Shown: positions 44,290-56,441, counted from the first letter of the stretch. The stretch is DNA of 64,000 bases from Bretschneidera sinensis (GCA_023935145.1 JALCZK010000215.1:25430-89429), one strand, 5' to 3'. Program-made: numbers and translations. Notes: a model not told the origin generated them from the letters alone.

Positions 44290-44386
44290 GGGTACCGGAT
44301 CCCATCAGAACTCCGCAGTTAAGCGTGCTTGGGCGAGAGTAGTACTAGGATGGGTGACCTCCTGGGAAGTCCTCGTGTTGCCACCC
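44290..44386 (+). rRNA. 5S rRNA gene, short class
   Basis: Copy 108, distal T6; here the alternation stops. Confidence 0.88.
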
Positions 44387-44696
44387 TCCCCTTTTTACCC
44401 CTACTTTTTTCTTGAGCCACTTTAGCAATCAAGCGCGCCTCCGCAGTCAAGCGATCGTTACTACCGACAAGGGACTGGTCATGGGCGAAAATATACCGGA
44501 TTGCCTCGCGCCGTAGCGGGATCGGTTTACCCTATTATGCTCCGCTTTTTCAGGGACAAAATCTTGTGCGTCGAAGGTTTCCTGGTCTTTTCTCAACCGG
44601 AGTTGTCGTTTTCGGAGGTGGGGGACCACTGGGAAGTCCTCGTGTGCGTCGGTCGAAGTCCACCTGCTTATATTCAGAGACCACCCATCACCTGAC

Positions 44697-44793
44697 GGGT
44701 ACCGGATCCCATCAGAACTCCGCAGTTAAGCGTGCTTGGGCGAGAGTAGTACTAGGATGGGTGACCTCCTGGGAAGTCCTCGTGTTGCCACCC
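44697..44793 (+). rRNA. 5S rRNA gene, short class
   Basis: Copy 109, distal T6. Private A at 44493 in its spacer. Confidence 0.88.
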
Positions 44794-45102
44794 TCCCCTT
44801 TTTACCCCTACTTTTTTCTTGAGCCACTTTAGCAATCAAGCGCGCCTCCGCAGTCAAGCGATCGTTACTACCGACAAGGGACTGGTCATGGGCGAAAATG
44901 TACCGGATTGCCTCGCGCCGTAGCGGGATCGGTTTACCCTATTATGCTCCGCTTTTTCAGGGACAAAATCTTGTGCGTCGAAGGTTTCCTGGTCTTTTCT
45001 CAACCGGAGTTGTCGTTTTCGGAGGTGGGGGACCACTGGGAAGTCCTCGTGTGCGTCGGTCGAAGTCCACCTGCTTATATTCAGAGACCACCATCACCGG
45101 AC

Positions 45103-45221
45103 GGGTGCGATCATACCAGCACTAAAGCACCGGATCCCGTCAGAACTCCGCACATAAGCGTGGTTGGGCGAGAGTAGTACAAGGATGGGTGACCTCCTGG
45201 GAAGTCCTCGTGTTGTACCCC
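45103..45221 (+). rRNA. 5S rRNA gene, full-length class L2
   Basis: Copy 110. The upstream spacer has CCACTGGG (428-bp unit). It is the first full-length gene after the short-only stretch. Confidence 0.95.
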
Positions 45222-45531
45222 TCCCCTTTTTACCCCCGTTTTTTTCTTGAGCCACTTTAGCAAACAAGCGTACCTCCGCAGTCAAGCGATCGTTACTACC
45301 GACAAGGGACTGGTCATGGGCGAAAATGTACCGGATTGCCTCGCGCCGTAGCGGGATCGGTTTACCCTATTATGCTCCGCTTTTTCAGGGACAAAATCTT
45401 GTGCGTCGAAGGTTTCCTGGTCTTTTCTCAACCGGAGTTGTCGTTTTCGGAGGTGGGGGACCACTGGGAAGTCCTCGTGTGCGTCGGTCGAAGTCCACCT
45501 GCTTATATTCAGAGACCACCCATCACCTGAC

Positions 45532-45628
45532 GGGTACCGGATCCCATCAGAACTCCGCAGTTAAGCGTGCTTGGGCGAGAGTAGTACTAGGATGGGTGAC
45601 CTCCTGGGAAGTCCTCGTGTTGCCACCC
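45532..45628 (+). rRNA. 5S rRNA gene, short class
   Basis: Copy 111, distal T6. Confidence 0.88.
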
Positions 45629-45936
45629 TCCCCTTTTTACCCCTACTTTTTTCTTGAGCCACTTTAGCAATCAAGCGCGCCTCCGCAGTCAAGCGATCGT
45701 TACTACCGACAAGGGACTGGTCATGGGCGAAAATGTACCGGATTGCCTCGCGCCGTAGCGGGATCGGTTTACCCTATTATGCTCCGCTTTTTCAGGGACA
45801 AAATCTTCTGCGTCGAAGGTTTCCTGGTCTTTTCTCAACCGGAGTTGTCGTTTTCGGAGGTGGGGGACCATGGGAAGTCCTCGTGTGCGTCGGTCGAAGT
45901 CCACCTGCTTATATTCAGAGACCACCATCACCGGAC

Positions 45937-46055
45937 GGGTGCGATCATACCAGCACTAAAGCACCGGATCCCGTCAGAACTCCGCACATAAGCGTGGTTG
46001 GGCGAGAGTAGTACAAGGATGGGTGACCTCCTGGGAAGTCCTCGTGTTGTACCCC
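45937..46055 (+). rRNA. 5S rRNA gene, full-length class L2
   Basis: Copy 112; CCATGGG upstream. Private C at 45808; the downstream spacer reads CAATCAAGCGTACC, a mix of the L2 and S forms. Confidence 0.94.
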
Positions 46056-46365
46056 TCCCCTTTTTACCCCCGTTTTTTTCTTGAGCCACTTTAGCAATCA
46101 AGCGTACCTCCGCAGTCAAGCGATCGTTACTACCGACAAGGGACTGGTCATGGGCGAAAATGTACCGGATTGCCTCGCGCCGTAGCGGGATCGGTTTACC
46201 CTATTATGCTCCGCTTTTTCAGGGACAAAATCTTGTGCGTCGAAGGTTTCCTGGTCTTTTCTCAACCGGAGTTGTCGTTTTCGGAGGTGGGGGACCACTG
46301 GGAAGTCCTCGTGTGCGTCGGTCGAAGTCCACCTGCTTATATTCAGAGACCACCCATCACCTGAC

Positions 46366-46462
46366 GGGTACCGGATCCCATCAGAACTCCGCAGTTAAGC
46401 GTGCTTGGGCGAGAGTAGTACTAGGATGGGTGACCTCCTGGGAAGTCCTCGTGTTGCCACCC
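46366..46462 (+). rRNA. 5S rRNA gene, short class
   Basis: Copy 113, distal T6. Confidence 0.88.
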
Positions 46463-46770
46463 TCCCCTTTTTACCCCTACTTTTTTCTTGAGCCACTTTA
46501 GCAATCAAGCGCGCCTCCGCAGTCAAGCGATCGTTACTACCGACAAGGGACTGGTCATGGGCGAAAATGTACCGGATTGCCTCGCGCCGTAGCGGGATCG
46601 GTTTACCCTATTATGCTCCGCTTTTTCAGGGACAAAATCTTGTGCGTCGAAGGTTTCCTGGTCTTTTCTCAACCGGAGTTGTCGTTTTCGGAGGTGGGGG
46701 ACCATGGGAAGTCCTCGTGTGCGTCGGTCGAAGTCCACCTGCTTATATTCAGAGACCACCATCACCGGAC

Positions 46771-46889
46771 GGGTGCGATCATACCAGCACTAAAGCACCG
46801 GATCCCGTCAGAACTCCGCACATAAGCGTGGTTGGGCGAGAGTAGTACAAGGATGGGTGACCTCGTGGGAAGTCCTCGTGTTGTACCCC
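46771..46889 (+). rRNA. 5S rRNA gene, full-length class L2 with C95G
   Basis: Copy 114; CCATGGG upstream. G at 46865 (nt 95) lies in the C box; private T at 46928 downstream. Confidence 0.94.
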
Positions 46890-47199
46890 TCCCCTTTTTA
46901 CCCCCGTTTTTTTCTTGAGCCACTTTATCAAACAAGCGTACCTCCGCAGTCAAGCGATCGTTACTACCGACAAGGGACTGGTCATGGGCGAAAATGTACC
47001 GGATTGCCTCGCGCCGTAGCGGGATCGGTTTACCCTATTATGCTCCGCTTTTTCAGGGACAAAATCTTGTGCGTCGAAGGTTTCCTGGTCTTTTCTCAAC
47101 CGGAGTTGTCGTTTTCGGAGGTGGGGGACCACTGGGAAGTCCTCGTGTGCGTCGGTCGAAGTCCACCTGCTTATATTCAGAGACCACCCATCACCTGAC

Positions 47200-47296
47200 G
47201 GGTACCGGATCCCATCAGAACTCCGCAGTTAAGCGTGCTTGGGCGAGAGTAGTACTAGGATGGGTGACCTCCTGGGAAGTCCTCGTGTTGCCACCC
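47200..47296 (+). rRNA. 5S rRNA gene, short class
   Basis: Copy 115, distal T7. Confidence 0.88.
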
Positions 47297-47605
47297 TCCC
47301 CTTTTTACCCCTATTTTTTTCTTGAGCCACTTTAGCAATCAAGCGCGCCTCCGCAGTCAAGCGATCGTTACTACCGACAAGGGACTGGTCATGGGCGAAA
47401 ATGTACCGGATTGCCTCGCGCCGTAGCGGGATCGGTTTACCCTATTATGCTCCGCTTTTTCAGGGACAAAATCTTGTGCGTCGAAGGTTTCCTGGTCTTT
47501 TCTCAACCGGAGTTGTCGTTTTCGGAGGTGGGGGACCACTGGGAAGTCCTCGTGTGCGTCGGTCGAAGTCCACCTGCTTATATTCAGAGACCACCATCAC
47601 CGGAC

Positions 47606-47724
47606 GGGTGCGATCATACCAGCACTAAAGCACCGGATCCCGTCAGAACTCCGCACATAAGCGTGGTTGGGCGAGAGTAGTACTAGGATGGGTGACCTCC
47701 TGGGAAGTCCTCGTGTTGCCACCC
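47606..47724 (+). rRNA. 5S rRNA gene, full-length class L1
   Basis: Copy 116, distal T7. An L1 gene among L2 neighbours; a-type spacer apart from the T7 tract. Confidence 0.95.
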
Positions 47725-48034
47725 TCCCCTTTTTACCCCTATTTTTTTCTTGAGCCACTTTAGCAATCAAGCGCGCCTCCGCAGTCAAGCGATCGTTACT
47801 ACCGACAAGGGACTGGTCATGGGCGAAAATGTACCGGATTGCCTCGCGCCGTAGCGGGATCGGTTTACCCTATTATGCTCCGCTTTTTCAGGGACAAAAT
47901 CTTGTGCGTCGAAGGTTTCCTGGTCTTTTCTCAACCGGAGTTGTCGTTTTCGGAGGTGGGGGACCACTGGGAAGTCCTCGTGTGCGTCGGTCGAAGTCCA
48001 CCTGCTTATATTCAGAGACCACCCATCACCTGAC

Positions 48035-48131
48035 GGGTACCGGATCCCATCAGAACTCCGCAGTTAAGCGTGCTTGGGCGAGAGTAGTACTAGGATGGGT
48101 GACCTCCTGGGAAGTCCTCGTGTTGCCACCC
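48035..48131 (+). rRNA. 5S rRNA gene, short class
   Basis: Copy 117, distal T6. Confidence 0.88.
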
Positions 48132-48439
48132 TCCCCTTTTTACCCCTACTTTTTTCTTGAGCCACTTTAGCAATCAAGCGCGCCTCCGCAGTCAAGCGAT
48201 CGTTACTACCGACAAGGGACTGGTCATGGGCGAAAATGTACCGGATTGCCTCGCGCCGTAGCGGGATCGGTTTACCCTATTATGCTCCGCTTTTTCAGGG
48301 ACAAAATCTTGTGCGTCGAAGGTTTCCTGGTCTTTTCTCAACCGGAGTTGTCGTTTTCGGAGGTGGGGGACCATGGGAAGTCCTCGTGTGCGTCGGTCGA
48401 AGTCCACCTGCTTATATTCAGAGACCACCATCACCGGAC

Positions 48440-48558
48440 GGGTGCGATCATACCAGCACTAAAGCACCGGATCCCGTCAGAACTCCGCACATAAGCGTGG
48501 TTGGGCGAGAGTAGTACAAGGATGGGTGACCTCCTGGGAAGTCCTCGTGTTGTACCCC
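48440..48558 (+). rRNA. 5S rRNA gene, full-length class L2
   Basis: Copy 118; CCATGGG upstream. Confidence 0.95.
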
Positions 48559-48868
48559 TCCCCTTTTTACCCCCGTTTTTTTCTTGAGCCACTTTAGCAA
48601 ACAAGCGTACCTCCGCAGTCAAGCGATCGTTACTACCGACAAGGGACTGGTCATGGGCGAAAATGTACCGGATTGCCTCGCGCCGTAGCGGGATCGGTTT
48701 ACCCTATTATGCTCCGCTTTTTCAGGGACAAAATCTTGTGCGTCGAAGGTTTCCTGGTCTTTTCTCAACCGGAGTTGTCGTTTTCGGAGGTGGGGGACCA
48801 CTGGGAAGTCCTCGTGTGCGTCGGTCGAAGTCCACCTGCTTATATTCAGAGACCACCCATCACCGGAC

Positions 48869-48987
48869 GGGTGCGATCATACCAGCACTAAAGCACCGGA
48901 TCCCGTCAGAACTCCGCACATAAGCGTGGTCGGGCGAGAGTAGTACAAGGATGGGTGACCTCCTGGGAAGTCCTCGTGTTGTACCCC
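48869..48987 (+). rRNA. 5S rRNA gene, full-length class L2 with T63C
   Basis: Copy 119. Hybrid leader: CCACCCATC of the S type, then CCGGAC of the L type. T63C adds a second mismatch to helix II (A16-U63). Confidence 0.95.
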
Positions 48988-49297
48988 TCCCCTTTTTACC
49001 CCCGTTTTTTTCTTGAGCCACTTTAGCAAACAAGCGTACCTCCGCAGTCAAGCGATCGTTACTACCGACAAGGGACTGGTCATGGGCGAAAATGTACCGG
49101 ATTGCCTCGCGCCGTAGCGGGATCGGTTTACCCTATTATGCTCCGCTTTTTCAGGGACAAAATCTTGTGCGTCGAAGGTTTCCTGGTCTTTTCTCAACCG
49201 GAGTTGTCGTTTTCGGAGGTGGGGGACCACTGGGAAGTCCTCGTGTGCGTCGGTCGAAGTCCACCTGCTTATATTCAGAGACCACCCATCACCTGAC

Positions 49298-49394
49298 GGG
49301 TACCGGATCCCATCAGAACTCCGCAGTTAAGCGTGCTTGGGCGAGAGTAGTACTAGGATGGGTGACCTCCTGGGAAGTCCTCGTGTTGCCACCC
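49298..49394 (+). rRNA. 5S rRNA gene, short class
   Basis: Copy 120, distal T6. Confidence 0.88.
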
Positions 49395-49703
49395 TCCCCT
49401 TTTTACCCCTACTTTTTTCTTGAGCCACTTTAGCAATCAAGCGCGCCTCCGCAGTCAAGCGATCGTTACTACCGACAAGGGACTGGTCATGGGCGAAAAT
49501 GTACCGGATTGCCTCGCGCCGTAGCGGGATCGGTTTACCCTATTATGCTCCGCTTTTTCAGGGACAAAATCTTGTGCGTCGAAGGTTTCCTGGTCTTTTC
49601 TCAACCGGAGTTGTCGTTTTCGGAGGTGGGGGACCACTGGGAAGTCCTCGTGTGCGTCGGTCGAAGTCCACCTGCTTATATTCAGAGACCACCATCACCG
49701 GAC

Positions 49704-49822
49704 GGGTGCGATCATACCAGCACTAAAGCACCGGATCCCGTCAGAACTCCGCACATAAGCGTGGTTGGGCGAGAGTAGTACAAGGATGGGTGACCTCCTG
49801 GGAAGTCCTCGTGTTGTACCCC
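49704..49822 (+). rRNA. 5S rRNA gene, full-length class L2
   Basis: Copy 121; CCACTGGG upstream. Confidence 0.95.
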
Positions 49823-50132
49823 TCCCCTTTTTACCCCCGTTTTTTTCTTGAGCCACTTTAGCAAACAAGCGTACCTCCGCAGTCAAGCGATCGTTACTAC
49901 CGACAAGGGACTGGTCATGGGCGAAAATGTACCGGATTGCCTCGCGCCGTAGCGGGATCGGTTTACCCTATTATGCTCCGCTTTTTCAGGGACAAAATCT
50001 TGTGCGTCGAAGGTTTCCTGGTCTTTTCTCAACCGGAGTTGTCGTTTTCGGAGGTGGGGGACCACTGGGAAGTCCTCGTGTGCGTCGGTCGAAGTCCACC
50101 TGCTTATATTCAGAGACCACCCATCACCTGAC

Positions 50133-50229
50133 GGGTACCGGATCCCATCAGAACTCCGCAGTTAAGCGTGCTTGGGCGAGAGTAGTACTAGGATGGGTGA
50201 CCTCCTGGGAAGTCCTCGTGTTGCCACCC
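50133..50229 (+). rRNA. 5S rRNA gene, short class
   Basis: Copy 122, distal T7. Confidence 0.88.
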
Positions 50230-50539
50230 TCCCCTTTTTACCCCTATTTTTTTCTTGAGCCACTTTAGCAATCAAGCGCGCCTCCGCAGTCAAGCGATCG
50301 TTACTACCGACAAGGGACTGGTCATGGGCGAAAATGTACCGGATTGCCTCGCGCCGTAGCGGGATCGGTTTACCCTATTATGCTCCGCTTTTTCAGGGAC
50401 AAAATCTTGTGCGTCGAAGGTTTCCTGGTCTTTTCTCAACCGGAGTTGTCGTTTTCGGAGGTGGGGGACCACTGGGAAGTCCTCGTGTGCGTCGGTCGAA
50501 GTCCACCTGCTTATATTCAGAGACCACCCATCACCTGAC

Positions 50540-50636
50540 GGGTACCGGATCCCATCAGAACCCCGCAGTTAAGCGTGCTTGGGCGAGAGTAGTACTAGGA
50601 TGGGTGACCTCCTGGGAAGTCCTCGTGTTGCCACCC
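50540..50636 (+). rRNA. 5S rRNA gene, short class with T45C
   Basis: Copy 123, distal T6; AACCCCGCAG. Confidence 0.88.
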
Positions 50637-50946
50637 TCCCCTTTTTACCCCTACTTTTTTCTTGAGCCACTTTAGCAATCAAGCGCGCCTCCGCAGTCAA
50701 GCGATCGTTACTACCGACAAGGGACTGGTCATGGGCGAAAATGTACCGGATTGCCTCGCGCCGTAGCGGGATCGGTTTACCCTATTATGCTCCGCTTTTT
50801 CAGGGACAAAATCTTGTGCGTCGAAGGTTTCCTGGTCTTTTCTCAACCGGAGTTGTCGTTTTCGGAGGTGGGGGACCACTGGGAAGTCCTCGTGTGCGTC
50901 GGTCGAAGTCCACCTGCTTATATTCAGAGACCACCCATCACCTGAC

Positions 50947-51043
50947 GGGTACCGGATCCCATCAGAACCCCGCAGTTAAGCGTGCTTGGGCGAGAGTAGT
51001 ACTAGGATGGGTGACCTCCTGGGAAGTCCTCGTGTTGCCACCC
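50947..51043 (+). rRNA. 5S rRNA gene, short class with T45C
   Basis: Copy 124, distal T6. Confidence 0.88.
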
Positions 51044-51352
51044 TCCCCTTTTTACCCCTACTTTTTTCTTGAGCCACTTTAGCAATCAAGCGCGCCTCCG
51101 CAGTCAAGCGATCGTTACTACCGACAAGGGACTGGTCATGGGCGAAAATGTACCGGATTGCCTCGCGCCGTAGCGGGATCGGTTTACCCTATTATGCTCC
51201 GCTTTTTCAGGGACAAAATCTTGTGCGTCGAAGGTTTCCTGGTCTTTTCTCAACCGGAGTTGTCGTTTTCGGAGGTGGGGGACCACTGGGAAGTCCTCGT
51301 GTGCGTCGGTCGAAGTCCACCTGCTTATATTCAGAGACCACCATCACCGGAC

Positions 51353-51471
51353 GGGTGCGATCATACCAGCACTAAAGCACCGGATCCCGTCAGAACTCCG
51401 CACATAAGCGTGGTTGGGCGAGAGTAGTACAAGGATGGGTGACCTCCTGGGAAGTCCTCGTGTTGTACCCC
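51353..51471 (+). rRNA. 5S rRNA gene, full-length class L2
   Basis: Copy 125; CCACTGGG upstream. Confidence 0.95.
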
Positions 51472-51781
51472 TCCCCTTTTTACCCCCGTTTTTTTCTTGA
51501 GCCACTTTAGCAAACAAGCGTACCTCCGCAGTCAAGCGATCGTTACTACCGACAAGGGACTGGTCATGGGCGAAAATGTACCGGATTGCCTCGCGCCGTA
51601 GCGGGATCGGTTTACCCTATTATGCTCCGCTTTTTCAGGGACAAAATCTTGTGCGTCGAAGGTTTCCTGGTCTTTTCTCAACCGGAGTTGTCGTTTTCGG
51701 AGGTGGGGGACCACTGGGAAGTCCTCGTGTGCGTCGGTCGAAGTCCACCTGCTTATATTCAGAGACCACCCATCACCTGAC

Positions 51782-51878
51782 GGGTACCGGATCCCATCAG
51801 AACTCCGCAGTTAAGCGTGCTTGGGCGAGAGTAGTACTAGGATGGGTGACCTCCTGGGAAGTCCTCGTGTTGCCACCC
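51782..51878 (+). rRNA. 5S rRNA gene, short class
   Basis: Copy 126, distal T7. Confidence 0.88.
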
Positions 51879-52188
51879 TCCCCTTTTTACCCCTATTTTT
51901 TTCTTGAGCCACTTTAGCAATCAAGCGCGCCTCCGCAGTCAAGCGATCGTTACTACCGACAAGGGACTGGTCATGGGCGAAAATGTACCGGATTGCCTCG
52001 CGCCGTAGCGGGATCGGTTTACCCTATTATGCTCCGCTTTTTCAGGGACAAAATCTTGTGCGTCGAAGGTTTCCTGGTCTTTTCTCAACCGGAGTTGTCG
52101 TTTTCGGAGGTGGGGGACCACTGGGAAGTCCTCGTGTGCGTCGGTCGAAGTCCACCTGCTTATATTCAGAGACCACCCATCACCTGAC

Positions 52189-52285
52189 GGGTACCGGATC
52201 CCATCAGAACTCCGCAGTTAAGCGTGCTTGGGCGAGAGTAGTACTAGGATGGGTGACCTCCTGGGAAGTCCTCGTGTTGCCACCC
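52189..52285 (+). rRNA. 5S rRNA gene, short class
   Basis: Copy 127, distal T6. Confidence 0.88.
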
Positions 52286-52593
52286 TCCCCTTTTTACCCC
52301 TACTTTTTTCTTGAGCCACTTTAGCAATCAAGCGCGCCTCCGCAGTCAAGCGATCGTTACTACCGACAAGGGACTGGTCATGGGCGAAAATGTACCGGAT
52401 TGCCTCGCGCCGTAGCGGGATCGGTTTACCCTATTATGCTCCGCTTTTTCAGGGACAAAATCTTGTGCGTCGAAGGTTTCCTGGTCTTTTCTCAACCGGA
52501 GTTGTCGTTTTCGGAGGTGGGGGACCATGGGAAGTCCTCGTGTGCGTCGGTCGAAGTCCACCTGCTTATATTCAGAGACCACCATCACCGGAC

Positions 52594-52712
52594 GGGTGCG
52601 ATCATACCAGCACTAAAGCACCGGATCCCGTCAGAACTCCGCACATAAGCGTGGTTGGGCGAGAGTAGTACAAGGATGGGTGACCTCCTGGGAAGTCCTC
52701 GTGTTGTACCCC
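52594..52712 (+). rRNA. 5S rRNA gene, full-length class L2
   Basis: Copy 128; CCATGGG upstream. Confidence 0.95.
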
Positions 52713-53022
52713 TCCCCTTTTTACCCCCGTTTTTTTCTTGAGCCACTTTAGCAAACAAGCGTACCTCCGCAGTCAAGCGATCGTTACTACCGACAAGGGA
52801 CTGGTCATGGGCGAAAATGTACCGGATTGCCTCGCGCCGTAGCGGGATCGGTTTACCCTATTATGCTCCGCTTTTTCAGGGACAAAATCTTGTGCGTCGA
52901 AGGTTTCCTGGTCTTTTCTCAACCGGAGTTGTCGTTTTCGGAGGTGGGGGACCACTGGGAAGTCCTCGTGTGCGTCGGTCGAAGTCCACCTGCTTATATT
53001 CAGAGACCACCCATCACCGGAC

Positions 53023-53141
53023 GGGTGCGATCATACCAGCACTAAAGCACCGGATCCCGTCAGAACTCCGCACATAAGCGTGGTCGGGCGAGAGTAGTAC
53101 AAGGATGGGTGACCTCCTGGGAAGTCCTCGTGTTGTACCCC
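53023..53141 (+). rRNA. 5S rRNA gene, full-length class L2 with T63C
   Basis: Copy 129; hybrid leader as in copy 119. Confidence 0.95.
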
Positions 53142-53451
53142 TCCCCTTTTTACCCCCGTTTTTTTCTTGAGCCACTTTAGCAAACAAGCGTACCTCCGCA
53201 GTCAAGCGATCGTTACTACCGACAAGGGACTGGTCATGGGCGAAAATGTACCGGATTGCCTCGCGCCGTAGCGGGATCGGTTTACCCTATTATGCTCCGC
53301 TTTTTCAGGGACAAAATCTTGTGCGTCGAAGGTTTCCTGGTCTTTTCTCAACCGGAGTTGTCGTTTTCGGAGGTGGGGGACCACTGGGAAGTCCTCGTGT
53401 GCGTCGGTCGAAGTCCACCTGCTTATATTCAGAGACCACCCATCACCTGAC

Positions 53452-53548
53452 GGGTACCGGATCCCATCAGAACTCCGCAGTTAAGCGTGCTTGGGCGAGA
53501 GTAGTACTAGGATGGGTGACCTCCTGGGAAGTCCTCGTGTTGCCACCC
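53452..53548 (+). rRNA. 5S rRNA gene, short class
   Basis: Copy 130, distal T6. Confidence 0.88.
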
Positions 53549-53857
53549 TCCCCTTTTTACCCCTACTTTTTTCTTGAGCCACTTTAGCAATCAAGCGCGC
53601 CTCCGCAGTCAAGCGATCGTTACTACCGACAAGGGACTGGTCATGGGCGAAAATGTACCGGATTGCCTCGCGCCGTAGCGGGATCGGTTTACCCTATTAT
53701 GCTCCGCTTTTTCAGGGACAAAATCTTGTGCGTCGAAGGTTTCCTGGTCTTTTCTCAACCGGAGTTGTCGTTTTCGGAGGTGGGGGACCACTGGGAAGTC
53801 CTCGTGTGCGTCGGTCGAAGTCCACCTGCTTATATTCAGAGACCACCATCACCGGAC

Positions 53858-53976
53858 GGGTGCGATCATACCAGCACTAAAGCACCGGATCCCGTCAGAA
53901 CTCCGCACATAAGCGTGGTTGGGCGAGAGTAGTACAAGGATGGGTGACCTCCTGGGAAGTCCTCGTGTTGTACCCC
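53858..53976 (+). rRNA. 5S rRNA gene, full-length class L2
   Basis: Copy 131; CCACTGGG upstream. Confidence 0.95.
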
Positions 53977-54286
53977 TCCCCTTTTTACCCCCGTTTTTTT
54001 CTTGAGCCACTTTAGCAAACAAGCGTACCTCCGCAGTCAAGCGATCGTTACTACCGACAAGGGACTGGTCATGGGCGAAAATGTACCGGATTGCCTCGCG
54101 CCGTAGCGGGATCGGTTTACCCTATTATGCTCCGCTTTTTCAGGGACAAAATCTTGTGCGTCGAAGGTTTCCTGGTCTTTTCTCAACCGGAGTTGTCGTT
54201 TTCGGAGGTGGGGGACCACTGGGAAGTCCTCGTGTGCGTCGGTCGAAGTCCACCTGCTTATATTCAGAGACCACCCATCACCTGAC

Positions 54287-54383
54287 GGGTACCGGATCCC
54301 ATCAGAACTCCGCAGTTAAGCGTGCTTGGGCGAGAGTAGTACTAGGATGGGTGACCTCCTGGGAAGTCCTCGTGTTGCCACCC
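54287..54383 (+). rRNA. 5S rRNA gene, short class
   Basis: Copy 132, distal T7. Confidence 0.88.
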
Positions 54384-54694
54384 TCCCCTTTTTACCCCTA
54401 TTTTTTTCTTGAGCCACTTTAGCAATCAAGCGCGCCTCCGCAGTCAAGCGATCGTTACTACCGACAAGGGACTGGTCATGGGCGAAAATGTACCGGATTG
54501 CCTCGCGCCGTAGCGGGATCGGTTTTACCCTATTATGCTCCGCTTTTTCAGGGACAAAATCTTGTGCGTCGAAGGTTTCCTGGTCTTTTCTCAACCGGAG
54601 TTGTCGTTTTCGGAGGTGGGGGACCACTGGGAAGTCCTCGTGTGCGTCGGTCGAAGTCCACCTGCTTATATTCAGAGACCACCCATCACCTGAC

Positions 54695-54791
54695 GGGTAC
54701 CGGATCCCATCAGAACCCCGCAGTTAAGCGTGCTTGGGCGAGAGTAGTACTAGGATGGGTGACCTCCTGGGAAGTCCTCGTGTTGCCACCC
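54695..54791 (+). rRNA. 5S rRNA gene, short class with T45C
   Basis: Copy 133, distal T6. One added T upstream (GGTTTTACCC, about 54527), the same kind of change as near 12547. Confidence 0.87.
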
Positions 54792-55101
54792 TCCCCTTTT
54801 TACCCCTACTTTTTTCTTGAGCCACTTTAGCAATCAAGCGCGCCTCCGCAGTCAAGCGATCGTTACTACCGACAAGGGACTGGTCATGGGCGAAAATGTA
54901 CCGGATTGCCTCGCGCCGTAGCGGGATCGGTTTACCCTATTATGCTCCGCTTTTTCAGGGACAAAATCTTGTGCGTCGAAGGTTTCCTGGTCTTTTCTCA
55001 ACCGGAGTTGTCGTTTTCGGAGGTGGGGGACCACTGGGAAGTCCTCGTGTGCGTCGGTCGAAGTCCACCTGCTTATATTCAGAGACCACCCATCACCTGA
55101 C

Positions 55102-55198
55102 GGGTACCGGATCCCATCAGAACCCCGCAGTTAAGCGTGCTTGGGCGAGAGTAGTACTAGGATGGGTGACCTCCTGGGAAGTCCTCGTGTTGCCACCC
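55102..55198 (+). rRNA. 5S rRNA gene, short class with T45C
   Basis: Copy 134, distal T6. Confidence 0.88.
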
Positions 55199-55508
55199 TC
55201 CCCTTTTTACCCCTACTTTTTTCTTGAGCCACTTTAGCAATCAAGCGCGCCTCCGCAGTCAAGCGATCGTTACTACCGACAAGGGACTGGTCATGGGCGA
55301 AAATGTACCGGATTGCCTCGCGCCGTAGCGGGATCGGTTTACCCTATTATGCTCCGCTTTTTCAGGGACAAAATCTTGTGCGTCGAAGGTTTCCTGGTCT
55401 TTTCTCAACCGGAGTTGTCGTTTTCGGAGGTGGGGGGACCACTGGGAAGTCCTCGTGTGCGTCGGTCGAAGTCCACCTGCTTATATTCAGAGACCACCAT
55501 CACCGGAC

Positions 55509-55627
55509 GGGTGCGATCATACCAGCACTAAAGCACCGGATCCCGTCAGAACTCCGCACATAAGCGTGGTTGGGCGAGAGTAGTACAAGGATGGGTGACC
55601 TCCTGGGAAGTCCTCGTGTTGTACCCC
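55509..55627 (+). rRNA. 5S rRNA gene, full-length class L2
   Basis: Copy 135; one extra G in the G-run upstream (about 55437). Confidence 0.94.
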
Positions 55628-55937
55628 TCCCCTTTTTACCCCCGTTTTTTTCTTGAGCCACTTTAGCAAACAAGCGTACCTCCGCAGTCAAGCGATCGTT
55701 ACTACCGACAAGGGACTGGTCATGGGCGAAAATGTACCGGATTGCCTCGCGCCGTAGCGGGATCGGTTTACCCTATTATGCTCCGCTTTTTCAGGGACAA
55801 AATCTTGTGCGTCGAAGGTTTCCTGGTCTTTTCTCAACCGGAGTTGTCGTTTTCGGAGGTGGGGGACCACTGGGAAGTCCTCGTGTGCGTCGGTCGAAGT
55901 CCACCTGCTTATATTCAGAGACCACCCATCACCTGAC

Positions 55938-56034
55938 GGGTACCGGATCCCATCAGAACTCCGCAGTTAAGCGTGCTTGGGCGAGAGTAGTACTAGGATG
56001 GGTGACCTCCTGGGAAGTCCTCGTGTTGCCACCC
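55938..56034 (+). rRNA. 5S rRNA gene, short class
   Basis: Copy 136, distal T7. Confidence 0.88.
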
Positions 56035-56344
56035 TCCCCTTTTTACCCCTATTTTTTTCTTGAGCCACTTTAGCAATCAAGCGCGCCTCCGCAGTCAAGC
56101 GATCGTTACTACCGACAAGGGACTGGTCATGGGCGAAAATGTACCGGATTGCCTCGCGCCGTAGCGGGATCGGTTTACCCTATTATGCTCCGCTTTTTCA
56201 GGGACAAAATCTTGTGCGTCGAAGGTTTCCTGGTCTTTTCTCAACCGGAGTTGTCGTTTTCGGAGGTGGGGGACCACTGGGAAGTCCTCGTGTGCGTCGG
56301 TCGAAGTCCACCTGCTTATATTCAGAGACCACCCATCACCTGAC

Positions 56345-56441
56345 GGGTACCGGATCCCATCAGAACTCCGCAGTTAAGCGTGCTTGGGCGAGAGTAGTAC
56401 TAGGATGGGTGACCTCCTGGGAAGTCCTCGTGTTGCCACCC
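56345..56441 (+). rRNA. 5S rRNA gene, short class
   Basis: Copy 137, distal T6. Confidence 0.88.

Larger units (their letters stand above)
48236..52389 (+). repeat. 10-unit block, copy 1 (4,154 bp)
   Basis: Order: L2 (427-bp unit), L2 with T63C, S, L2, S, S T45C, S T45C, L2, S, S. Confidence 0.88.
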
